From positions 310,001 through 374,000 of the forward strand of contig NZ_JALQDG010000030.1 of assembly GCF_023631325.1 (NCBI RefSeq): a stretch of DNA of 64,000 bases, read 5' to 3'. Position 1 is the first letter of the stretch. Each line of letters starts with the position of its first letter. The position numbers were made by a program, and so were the translations under genes. Source of the stretch: Caballeronia sp. INDeC2. GTDB taxonomy: Bacteria > Pseudomonadota > Gammaproteobacteria > Burkholderiales > Burkholderiaceae. The notes under the pieces were generated by a model. It made no database searches. It was given only the letters and a program-made list of their open reading frames with translations, and was not told the DNA's origin. Of the stretch, positions 35,601 through 43,173 are shown one piece after another.

Positions 35601-35736
35601 CCGTGGTGCGCGACAGTTTGTACTGCCGGACTTCGGCAAGCGCGGGTGTCGGAGAGAAGCCCATTGCTACCAGGCTCGAACCGGCCAGCGTGCTTGCGGA
35701 AACCTTCAGGAACTGTCGCCGTGACATCTGGAGCAT
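32668..35736 (-). CDS. fdnG: Formate dehydrogenase alpha subunit, selenocysteine-containing (single gene through UGA)
   Basis: The gene must be read through the TGA at 35146-35148, giving 1022 residues with selenocysteine at 197. The joint reads NQARV-Sec-HGPTVAGLAPTFG, exactly the FdnG active-site context. The N-terminus has a Tat signal (SRRQFLKV), then the [4Fe-4S] motif CPYCSVGCGILMYG with GTLCPKGA. The molybdopterin domains follow. The protein oxidises formate in the periplasm. A SECIS hairpin with a GGUCU loop follows the UGA, and selA, selB, selC and fdhE are close by. A standard gene finder would wrongly split this into two genes. Confidence 0.96.
35106..35148 (-). ncRNA. Bacterial SECIS element of fdnG
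   Basis: Fourteen bases after the UGA is an apical hairpin: GGCA (35128-35131), loop GGTCT (35123-35127), TGCC (35119-35122). Flanking bases 35139-35142 and 35106-35109 (GGCC/GGCC) allow a longer, imperfect stem. A GGUCU apical loop is the known SelB contact in Escherichia coli formate dehydrogenase SECIS elements. Confidence 0.85.
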
Positions 35737-35768
35737 GATTGCCCTCGGCGTCGTAAGTGGGTGTCTAA

Positions 35769-35774
35769 AGTATA
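35769..35774 (-). promoter_or_regulatory. Candidate -10 element for the formate dehydrogenase operon
   Basis: On the minus strand TATACT lies 33 bp before the fdnG start, in a 207-bp divergent gap with the YihY gene. No good -35 hexamer is present at standard distance, so an activator may be needed. A GAGGG ribosome site precedes the ATG. Confidence 0.35.
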
Positions 35775-35943
35775 TGGTGGCCGATTACATCGCGCAGACA
35801 GGTTGACACGGTGTTTGCACCAATGCGCCTATTTGCCGCTGCGGATCGCGCCGGTCCAGCAAGTCGCGCGCCTGGAATGGAACGTGCTCGGTCGATAAAC
35901 GTCGCCGGGCATCCGCGCTACATCATCGAATCGAGAGGTCGTC

Positions 35944-37287
35944 ATGAGTTCCGTCTCCACGCAGAAGATCGAAGCGGTTGTAAAAAAAGATGCTTCCTGG
36001 ATCATGGGCGCGCTCAAGCAATTCTCGGAGAACCGTTGCGCCGCGATGGCCGCGAGCATCGCTTTCTACTCGGCGTTCTCGCTCGCGCCGACGCTCGTCA
36101 TGGTGATCGCAGTCGCGGGCTGGGTGTTCGGGCCGGAAGCGGCGCGCGGGCAGCTCTTTCATCAGGTGAACGGACTCCTCGGCGACCAGGCGGCCGCCAG
36201 CGTGCAAAGCATCGTCGAGAATGCGCATCGCAGCGGCGGGACCGGCATTGCCGCGATCATTTCGTTCGTGCTGCTGGCGGTCGGCGCGTCGGCGACGTTT
36301 TCCTCCCTCAACACGGCGCTCAATATCGTGTGGCCGCTGACCGGAGAGCAGCGTTCGAGCGTCATGGCGATGGTGCGCGTGCGGCTCGTCTCCTTCGGGC
36401 TCGTGCTCGGCGTCGCGTTCCTGCTGATCGTCTCGCTCGTGCTCGATACCGCGATTCAGGCGGTCGGCATGTGGCTGTGGGCGAATTCGCCGTTCGTGAT
36501 CGTCGGCGATATCGTGCAGCTCTGCGTCGGCCTCGCGATTCTCACGGCGGCGTTCGGCGCGCTGTTGAAGTTTTTGCCCGATGCGCCCGTCGAATGGCGC
36601 GATGCGCTCGTAGGCGGTCTCGTCGCCGCGCTGCTGTTTTCGGCGGGCAAGAAATTGTTTGCGGTCTATCTGACGCACGCGGGCACCGCGAGCGCATTCG
36701 GCGCGGCGGGTTCGCTCGCGGTGCTCCTGATGTGGCTGTACTTCTCCGCCGCCGTGCTCTTGCTCGGCGCGGAGTTTTCGGCGGCGCGCGCGCGTCTGCA
36801 TGATCCGCGCGGCGCATGGGGACAACAAAGCAACGGCCGCGTGCCGCCCGGAAGCCGCGCGAAGATCGGTTCCATGCTCGCCGCGTCGACGCGCACCGCC
36901 GCGCCGGTGGCTGCGGGCCCATCGACGGTTGCGCCCGTCACGCCGGCGAGCGCTCGCGCGGACGCGCCGGTCACGGCGAGCGCGCGACGCGCGATCGGTG
37001 CGCGTGCGCAGCATGCGCAACAACTGACGGGACAGGCGCGCAAGAAGGTGTCCGCCGTGGCGCGGGCGCTGGAACTGTCGCGCAAGGTGGCGCGGGCGGA
37101 ATCGACTGCGACGCGCGTCACCGCGCTCGCGATGATCGGCGCGGGCCGCAAGGCGTCGCATGCGAACGCGGCGGTGCGGCGTCATCCGTGGCGCGCCGTG
37201 CTCGTCGCGGCGGGCGCGGGCCTGGCCGTCGCATTGCTGTCCCGGCGCGATGCTGCGCGGCCGGAAGACGCCGACTTCCGCAACTGA
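35944..37287 (+). CDS. YihY/BrkB family inner-membrane protein with DUF883-like C-terminal tail
   Basis: The 447-residue protein has a YihY/BrkB core (about 10-285) with six hydrophobic helices, MAASIAFYSAFSLAPTLVMV, VGASATFSSLNTALNIVW and GSLAVLLMWLYFSAAVLLLG. About 160 extra Ala-rich residues follow, ending in a predicted helix HPWRAVLVAAGAGLAVALLS with a charged tail. That end resembles the ribosome/membrane-associated DUF883 (ElaB/YqjD) proteins. The core family is poorly understood; the old RNase BN assignment is wrong. It is divergent from the fdn operon. Confidence 0.85.
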   Translation: MSSVSTQKIEAVVKKDASWIMGALKQFSENRCAAMAASIAFYSAFSLAPTLVMVIAVAGWVFGPEAARGQLFHQVNGLLGDQAAASVQSIVENAHRSGGTGIAAIISFVLLAVGASATFSSLNTALNIVWPLTGEQRSSVMAMVRVRLVSFGLVLGVAFLLIVSLVLDTAIQAVGMWLWANSPFVIVGDIVQLCVGLAILTAAFGALLKFLPDAPVEWRDALVGGLVAALLFSAGKKLFAVYLTHAGTASAFGAAGSLAVLLMWLYFSAAVLLLGAEFSAARARLHDPRGAWGQQSNGRVPPGSRAKIGSMLAASTRTAAPVAAGPSTVAPVTPASARADAPVTASARRAIGARAQHAQQLTGQARKKVSAVARALELSRKVARAESTATRVTALAMIGAGRKASHANAAVRRHPWRAVLVAAGAGLAVALLSRRDAARPEDADFRN

Positions 37288-37609
37288 CCTTCCGCGCATA
37301 GGGCGCGGCTGTCCGTCGAATCCGAAAAATCCCGCGCCGGGAAAGCTCTTTGTTATTTGAATCGAACGTAATCGAATATCGACGCTGAAAATCGCAATCC
37401 GAATGTCCGATTGCGCGCGGAACTTTTCCGAAACGCCCCTGTCTCGCAAAATTCCCCTTTGAGATGCCGGAGAACCTTAACAGGCGGGCATTCGGCCCGA
37501 GTGTGTGTTTTTCGAGACAGTCAATATTTTTTCGTTTCTTAAGTTACGAAACGTTGCGTTATTCTCTGCGCCGGCAACAACGATTTTAATCATTCGCGTG
37601 GAGAATTCG
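37288..37609. other. Long leader region upstream of the major porin
   Basis: No gene is visible in these 322 bp. A perfect 6-bp hairpin (CCGCGC/GCGCGG, 37292-37308) follows the YihY stop but lacks a T-run. Nearer the porin an inverted repeat, CGTTTC (37531-37536) and GAAACG (37546-37551), sits in AT-rich DNA and is a candidate regulatory site. The AT-rich stretch from 37510 to 37590 probably contains the porin promoter. Confidence 0.45.
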
Positions 37610-38794
37610 ATGAAACGAATCGCACTGACGTCCCTCTCGCTGGCGCTTCTCGGCGCAGCAGGCGCGGCGCAAGCACAAACCAGCGTCACGCTTTATGGCG
37701 TGATCGATACCGGCCTCGCATACGTGAGCCACGCTAACGCAAACGGCGACCACCTCTTCGGCATGGTCAACGGTACGCTCTCCGGCCCGCGTTGGGGCCT
37801 GAAGGGTCAGGAAGATCTGGGCGGCGGCCTGAAGGCAATTTTCCAATTGGAAAGCGGCTTTGATCCGGGCACCGGCCGGTTGAACCAGGGCGGCCGCGAG
37901 TTCGGTCGTCAAGCGTTCGTCGGCTTGAGCGGCAACCAGTGGGGTACGGTCACGTTGGGTCGTCAATATGACCCGTCCGTCGACATGGTTCAGGGCCTCA
38001 CGGGCGACAACTACTGGGGCGCAGCATTCGCAACGCCGGGCGACGTCGACAACTACGACAACAGCCTGCGCGTGAGCAACGCCGTCAAGTACGTTTCGCC
38101 GGTGTTCTCGGGCTTCCAGTTCGAAGGCATCTACGGCTTCAGCAATCTGGCAGGCACGACCGGCCAGGGCCAGACCTGGGGCGGCGCAGCGACGTACGGC
38201 AACGGTCCGTTCTCCGTCGCGGCCAGCTACTTGTACGTGAACAACCCGAGCGCAGGCCGCACGCCTCTGACCGGGACGAACTCCGGCTGGAACAGCCCGT
38301 CGTCGGACTCGCTGTTCAACTCGGTGATCAACGGCGGCTACTCGACGGCTCACGCTATCGGCATCGCACGCGGCGCTGGCCAATACGTGTTCGGCCCGTT
38401 CACGGTCGGCGCATCGTACAGCTTCGCGCAGTACAAGAACGACGGCAGCTCGCTCTTCGCGGAACAAGAGAAGTTCCAGGTCGGCAACGGCTACGTGAAC
38501 TTCCAGCTGACGCCGGCTACGCTGCTCGGCCTGGGCTACACGTACACGCACGCCAGCGGCGACACTTCGGCGAACTACCACCAGGTCAGCCTGGGCGCCG
38601 ACTACTCGCTGTCCAAGCGTACGGATGTCTACGCTGTCGGCGCGTATCAGCACGCAAGCGGCACGCAGCGCGTGACGAACTCGGACGGCACGACCTCGAC
38701 GGTCGGCGCGACGGCTTCGATCAGCGACTTCGGCTTCGACAGCGGCCGCAGCCACCAGGAACTGGTGCTGATCGGTCTGCGCCACAAGTTCTAA
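37610..38794 (+). CDS. Major outer-membrane porin
   Basis: The 394-residue porin has a signal peptide ending in AAQA and mature QTSVTLYGVIDTG, SGPRWGLKGQEDLGGGLKAI, LSKRTDVYAVGAYQH and the terminal GLRHKF with C-terminal Phe. Codon use is strongly biased to a few codons, as in very highly expressed proteins, unlike the other two porin genes. The start at 37610 follows GGAG and gives the signal peptide. A strong intrinsic terminator lies 58 bp after the stop. Confidence 0.95.
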   Translation: MKRIALTSLSLALLGAAGAAQAQTSVTLYGVIDTGLAYVSHANANGDHLFGMVNGTLSGPRWGLKGQEDLGGGLKAIFQLESGFDPGTGRLNQGGREFGRQAFVGLSGNQWGTVTLGRQYDPSVDMVQGLTGDNYWGAAFATPGDVDNYDNSLRVSNAVKYVSPVFSGFQFEGIYGFSNLAGTTGQGQTWGGAATYGNGPFSVAASYLYVNNPSAGRTPLTGTNSGWNSPSSDSLFNSVINGGYSTAHAIGIARGAGQYVFGPFTVGASYSFAQYKNDGSSLFAEQEKFQVGNGYVNFQLTPATLLGLGYTYTHASGDTSANYHQVSLGADYSLSKRTDVYAVGAYQHASGTQRVTNSDGTTSTVGATASISDFGFDSGRSHQELVLIGLRHKF

Positions 38795-38851
38795 GAACAA
38801 CCGACTGGCGTGGCACGCAAGTGCCGCGCCGGGAGGACATCGGCACCCTCG

Positions 38852-38884
38852 AACAGCCATCGGATTTCCGATGGCTGTTTTTTT
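38852..38884 (+). terminator. Rho-independent terminator of the major porin
   Basis: A perfect 12-bp stem (AACAGCCATCGG / CCGATGGCTGTT) with an ATTT loop is followed by TTTTT. It is also close to the convergent end of the Anbu-type gene, so it may insulate that side as well. Confidence 0.93.
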
Positions 38885-38904
38885 ATGCGCTCGGGAATGT
38901 GACT

Positions 38905-39777
38905 TCAGAGTTGCGGCGCGTGGCCCTTGCCCTTCTGCTCGACGTCTTCCGCGAGCGTCTGCGCGGGCGCGCCGGGGCTCGGCAAATCCCCGATGACGAG
39001 CCGCGGCACCGTGCTGCGCGTTTCGCGCGGGCGCAGCGGGACGTTGTCGAGTTCGGTCCACGACGGGTTCGGAATCTCGCCGAAGAGTTGCCTCAGACGC
39101 TCGCCCCAGGTCTTGTTGATCATCTGGTAATACGCGCTGTTGTTGTCGAGCGTGGCGAAGCGCGTGACTCGCAGCGAGTCCTTCTCGTACACAAGCAAAT
39201 CGAGCGGCAGACCGACCGAGAGATTCGAGCGCAGCGTCGAGTCCATCGAAATGAGCGCGCATTTGGCAGCTTCATCGAGCGGCGACGCGGGCGTGATGAC
39301 GCGATCGATGATCGGCTTGCCGTACTTCGATTCGCCAATCTGAAAATACGGCGACACGCGCGTCGATTCGATGAAATTGCCCGCCGCGTAGATCATGAAA
39401 AGACGCGGCGGCTGGCCGCAGATCTGTCCGCCGAGAATAAAGCTGCAATTGAAGTCGACGCTGAATTCCGCGAGCGACAGCGCATCGCGCCGATGCACCT
39501 CGCGCACCGCGTCGCCGACGATACGCGCCGCTTCCGCCATCGTCGGGACGCTATAGAGCGTGGGCGCGGCGGGATCGGACGGCTCCGCGAGCAGATGCGT
39601 CACGGCCTGTGTCAGCGCGAGATTGCCGGCCGCGAGCAAAACGATCACGCGCTCTCCCGGCTGTTCGAAAACAACCATCTTGCGCGCGGCGCTTACGTGG
39701 TCCACGCCGGCGTTGGTGCGCGTGTCGGACAGAAACACGAGTCCCTCGTCCACGCACATACCCACGCAATAAGTCAT
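38905..39777 (-). CDS. Anbu peptidase (proteasome-like Ntn hydrolase)
   Basis: The 290-residue protein starts MTYCVGMCVDEGLVFLSDTR. Thr2 would be the exposed nucleophile after Met removal, with D18 in SDTR and K33 in AARKMVVFEQPG as supporting catalytic residues. This is the Anbu (bacterial proteasome homologue) family, which forms open helical rings. The ATG at 39777 puts Thr at position 1 of the mature protein; the longer frame does not. It is the last gene of a run with transglutaminase-like, alpha-E and ATP-grasp genes, the known Anbu neighbourhood. Biological substrate is unknown. Confidence 0.9.
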   Translation of the reverse strand: MTYCVGMCVDEGLVFLSDTRTNAGVDHVSAARKMVVFEQPGERVIVLLAAGNLALTQAVTHLLAEPSDPAAPTLYSVPTMAEAARIVGDAVREVHRRDALSLAEFSVDFNCSFILGGQICGQPPRLFMIYAAGNFIESTRVSPYFQIGESKYGKPIIDRVITPASPLDEAAKCALISMDSTLRSNLSVGLPLDLLVYEKDSLRVTRFATLDNNSAYYQMINKTWGERLRQLFGEIPNPSWTELDNVPLRPRETRSTVPRLVIGDLPSPGAPAQTLAEDVEQKGKGHAPQL

Positions 39778-39844
39778 GTCAATCGATCCTGAAACGAGCA
39801 AACCCACATTGTACTGAGCGTGACCGCGCGTCGCATCCAGCCCG

Positions 39845-40642
39845 CTACTGATCCTGATGCGCATCGATGCTGACGAGCACCGAGAGCGTCTCATCCTTGC
39901 CGCCGACGCGCGAGCCACGCACCGGCGCCGCGGCCTCGTAGTCGCGCGCCACCGCGAGCCGGCAATGGCGCTCGCCCGCGAACGCGGCCTGCGTCGCATC
40001 GACCGATATCCAGCCGTGCTCCGCCCAGACATCGGTCCATGCGTGCGCCGTCACGGGCTCTTGCGCGCCCGCGTCGAAATAGCCGCTCACGCAGCGCGCA
40101 GGCACGCCTCGCGCGCGGCAACATGCGAGCAGCAGATGCGCGAAGTCGCGCGCATCGCCGAAGCCGTTCGCGAGCGCCTGCGCGGCCGTGCCCGCGGCAT
40201 ACGCCGGCTCGTTGCGATACTGCACGCGCTCGCCGATGCGCTCCGCCAGCGCGATGAGCGACGCGGGCGTATCCAGCGAGGGCACACGATGCGCGAGCGC
40301 GCGGATCGCGGCATCGGGCATCGTCAGCGGCGTCGCGCAGGTGAAATGCTCGAGCGGAATCGGCCCGGCCTCGTCGAAGAGACGGCCGTCCGCCAGCGCT
40401 TCCGTCTCGACTTCGCCCGTCACGCTGACATGAATCTCACTGTGCGGCTTCGTCAGCACGAGCGTGTGCAACGCGTTGCCGTAGGCGTCGCGCGTCGCGT
40501 CGAGCTTGCCCGGCGCTTCGACATGCCAGTGCCGCACGATCTGCGACGCGCCGCTCGCCGGGCTGACGCGAAACTGCTGGATCGAATACGTGACCGGCGT
40601 GGCGTAGCGATAACGAATGTCGTGGCGTATGGTCAGCAGCAT
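39845..40642 (-). CDS. Transglutaminase-like protein of the Anbu operon, catalytic Cys missing
   Basis: The 265-residue protein has the N-terminal beta domain (MLLTIRHDIRYRYATPVTYS) and a transglutaminase-like papain-type core. The motif normally reading G-V-C-Q-D-F-A-H is GDARDFAH here, so the catalytic Cys position is Ala164. His200 (TAHAWTDVW) and Asp215 (SVDATQ) are kept. Nucleotides GAT GCG CGC GAC support this reading. Either the protein is a non-catalytic pseudoenzyme or another residue such as the nearby Cys pair is used. It lies 3 bp after the alpha-E frame and 67 bp before Anbu. Confidence 0.85.
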   Translation of the reverse strand: MLLTIRHDIRYRYATPVTYSIQQFRVSPASGASQIVRHWHVEAPGKLDATRDAYGNALHTLVLTKPHSEIHVSVTGEVETEALADGRLFDEAGPIPLEHFTCATPLTMPDAAIRALAHRVPSLDTPASLIALAERIGERVQYRNEPAYAAGTAAQALANGFGDARDFAHLLLACCRARGVPARCVSGYFDAGAQEPVTAHAWTDVWAEHGWISVDATQAAFAGERHCRLAVARDYEAAAPVRGSRVGGKDETLSVLVSIDAHQDQ

Positions 40643-40645
40643 GAT

Positions 40646-41599
40646 TCACGCGATCGGCAACATGAGGAAGGTGTGCATCACGCGCAGGCCGAGTTCGTCG
40701 ACAAGCTTCAGGAACTGCGTGAGCCAGCCGTGCACGCCCGTCTCCAGAATGAGCCGAATGTCGGAGTACAGCACGTCCGCGCGCAGCTTGCCCGCGAAGC
40801 GCTCGCATTCCTTCGATGCATCCGTGCGCAGCTTCGCGAGCGTCTCGCACACGCCGTCGAGCGATGCGAGCAGCGAGCGCGGCATCTGCTCGTTGAGAAT
40901 CAACAGTTCGACGACGCGCGCCGGCGTCACGACATCGCGATACACCTTGCGATAGATCTCCAGCGCCGACACGGAACTGAGTATCGACGTCCAGTAGTAG
41001 AAGTCTTTGAGCTGGCGCGCCGCCTCGCGCGAGTTGGGCGTTGCATCGGCGAAGCGCACGTCGAGAATGCGCGCGGTGTTGTCCGCGCGTTCGAGATAGG
41101 CGCCGAGCTGCATGAAGAAGAACGCGTCGTCGCGTAACGCGGTGCCCTGCATCACGCCGCGGCAGAGATTGGAGCGGTACTTGACCCATTCGAAGAGCGC
41201 ATCCGGGCCCGTCTCGAGCTCCATGTTCGCGAGCCGCTGATTGAATTCTAGTCACGTGAAGTTGATCGTCTCCCAGCTTTCCGTCGTGAGCGTGCCGCGC
41301 ACCGCGCGCGCGTTTTCGCGCGTCGCCTGCAGGCATGACAGGATGCTGGATGGATTGCGCGCATCGGCGACCATGAAATGCAGCATGTCGTCGCGCGAGC
41401 GCGATCCCGGATGACGCTCGTCGAACATCTCCTCCAGCTCGGATATCTTCAGCACCGAGCGGTGCGAACGCGCCGCCTGCTCGGGCGTTTGCGGCAGGAG
41501 CGCGCCTTCCATGTCGATGTCGAGCATGCGCGCGGTGTTCTCCGCGCGTTCCATGTAGCGCGCCATCCAGAAGAGGTGATCTGCAGTGCGGCTCAGCAT
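40646..41599 (-). pseudogene. Alpha-E domain protein, frame interrupted by an in-frame TGA
   Basis: The full frame would be 317 codons from ATG 41599. It reads MLSRTADHLFWMARYMERAE and SWETINFT, then meets TGA at 41252-41254 (codon 116). The frame continues without shift as LEFNQRLANMELETGP, then SNLCRGVMQGT and AAFF-like FFFMQLGAYLERADNTARIL, to the stop at 40646. Alpha-E proteins have two related helical halves, and here each half lies on one side of the TGA. A single TGG-to-TGA change would explain it. A sequencing error or selenocysteine is less likely. No ribosome site precedes the ATG at 41224. Confidence 0.8.
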
Positions 41600-41621
41600 G
41601 AGGTGATGTGCGGTAAGTGAG

Positions 41622-43031
41622 TCAATCGACCATCCACGTGTCCTTCGTCCCGCCGCCTTGCGACGAATTGACGACGAGCGAGCCTTCCCGCAGCGCGACG
41701 CGCGTGAGGCCGCCCGCGCACATCGACACATCGCGGCCGGAGAGCACGAACGGCCGCAAGTCGATATGACGCGGCGCGATGCCGGCGTCGACGAACGTCG
41801 GACATGCGGAGAGCGCGAGCGTCGGCTGGGCGATATAACCTTCGGGGCGCGCGAGAAGCAGCGCGCGGAACGCTTCGATCTCGTCCTTCGTCGATGCCGG
41901 CCCGACGAGCATGCCGTAGCCGCCCGCGCCGTGCACTTCCTTCACGACGAGCTCCGGCAGATGCGCGAGTGTGTACGCGAGATCGTCGGCCTTGCGGCAT
42001 TGATATGTCGGCACATTGTTGAGGATCGGTTTCTCGCCGAGATAGAACTCGATCATGTCCGGCACGAACGGATAGATCGACTTGTCGTCGGCGATGCCGG
42101 TGCCCATCGCGTTCGCGAGCGTCACGCGGCCCGCGCGATAGGACGTCAGCAAGCCCGAAATGCCGAGCGCCGAATCCGCGCGGAACGCGAGCGGATCGAG
42201 AAAGTCGTCGTCCACGCGGCGATAGATCACGTCGACGCGGCGCGGCCCGTGCGTCGTGCGCATGAAGACGTAGTTGTCGTCGACGAAGAGATCCTTGCCT
42301 TCGACGAGCTCCACGCCCATTTGCTGCGCGAGGAACGTGTGCTCGAAATACGCCGGGTTGTACATGCCGGGCGTCAGCACGACGACAGTCGGATCGTCGA
42401 CGCCTTCGGGCGCGATCGAACGCAACGTCTCCAGCAGCAAGTCGGGATAGTGCGCGACCGGCGCGACGCGGTTCTGCACGAAGAGCTCGGGAAAGAGCCG
42501 CATCATCATCTTGCGGTTTTCGAGCATGTACGACACGCCCGAGGGCACGCGCAGATTATCTTCGAGCACGTAGAACTCGCCCGCCGCACCCGCGCGCACG
42601 ACGTCGACGCCCGCGACGTGCGCATACACGTCGAGCGGTACGTCCACGCCCTGCATCTCCGGCCGATACTGCGCGTTCGTATAAACCTGCTCCGCGGGAA
42701 TGCGTCCGGCGAGCACGATATCGCCGTTGTGATAGACGTCGTGCAGAAAGAGATTGAGCGCCTGCACGCGCTGCCGCAAACCGGCTTCGAGCACGCGCCA
42801 TTCGTCGCCGGGAATGATGCGCGGAATCATGTCGAAGGGAATCAGCCGCTCGGTGCCGGAGAGGTCGCCGTTCACCGCGAACGTGATGCCGACGCGCCGG
42901 AACAGCACGTCCGCCTCCGCCCGCTTGCGCGCGATCGTCTCGGGACTCTGCATCGCGAGCCAGCGGGAAAACCGTGCGTAGTGACGGCGCACGGAATCGT
43001 CCTGACGCATTTCATCGTAGATCTGCATCAT
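41622..43031 (-). CDS. Circularly permuted ATP-grasp protein (Anbu operon)
   Basis: The 469-residue protein is a circularly permuted ATP-grasp type 2 family member. Visible blocks are RVLEAGLRQRVQALNLFLHD, YVLEDNLRVPSGVSYMLENR, VVVLTPGMYNPAYFEHTFLA, VDVIYRRVDDDFLDPL, and LVVKEVHGAGGYGMLVGP with DLRPFVLSG. It probably makes a peptide-like or amide bond. I use the ATG at 43031, which has AAGGA just before it. A longer in-frame start at 43193 would overlap the start of the divergent nuclease gene. It is the first gene of the Anbu operon and ends 22 bp before the alpha-E frame. Confidence 0.88.
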   Translation of the reverse strand: MMQIYDEMRQDDSVRRHYARFSRWLAMQSPETIARKRAEADVLFRRVGITFAVNGDLSGTERLIPFDMIPRIIPGDEWRVLEAGLRQRVQALNLFLHDVYHNGDIVLAGRIPAEQVYTNAQYRPEMQGVDVPLDVYAHVAGVDVVRAGAAGEFYVLEDNLRVPSGVSYMLENRKMMMRLFPELFVQNRVAPVAHYPDLLLETLRSIAPEGVDDPTVVVLTPGMYNPAYFEHTFLAQQMGVELVEGKDLFVDDNYVFMRTTHGPRRVDVIYRRVDDDFLDPLAFRADSALGISGLLTSYRAGRVTLANAMGTGIADDKSIYPFVPDMIEFYLGEKPILNNVPTYQCRKADDLAYTLAHLPELVVKEVHGAGGYGMLVGPASTKDEIEAFRALLLARPEGYIAQPTLALSACPTFVDAGIAPRHIDLRPFVLSGRDVSMCAGGLTRVALREGSLVVNSSQGGGTKDTWMVD

Positions 43032-43173
43032 TGCGTCCTTCGCGTTTTTCAGCGGCTTTTTTGAGCGGCGTTTTTCAGCGGCTTCTTGCAGTATCGAACG
43101 AAAGCACTCCACGTGTGCGGATTTTTTGACGCGCCGCGATGATGCATGCTCGTTTGCGCTAGACTCGGCGTTC

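Noticed and set aside
35923..37449. Long minus-strand open frame of about 508 codons
   Set aside because: Antisense to the YihY/BrkB gene, whose membrane helices and motifs are clear.
37586..39262. Long minus-strand open frame of about 558 codons
   Set aside because: Antisense to the major porin and crosses its terminator; biased by the porin's codon use.
41252..41254. TGA in alpha-E as selenocysteine
   Set aside because: No hairpin with a GGUC-type loop lies just downstream, and alpha-E proteins are not known selenoproteins. A Trp-to-stop change is simpler.
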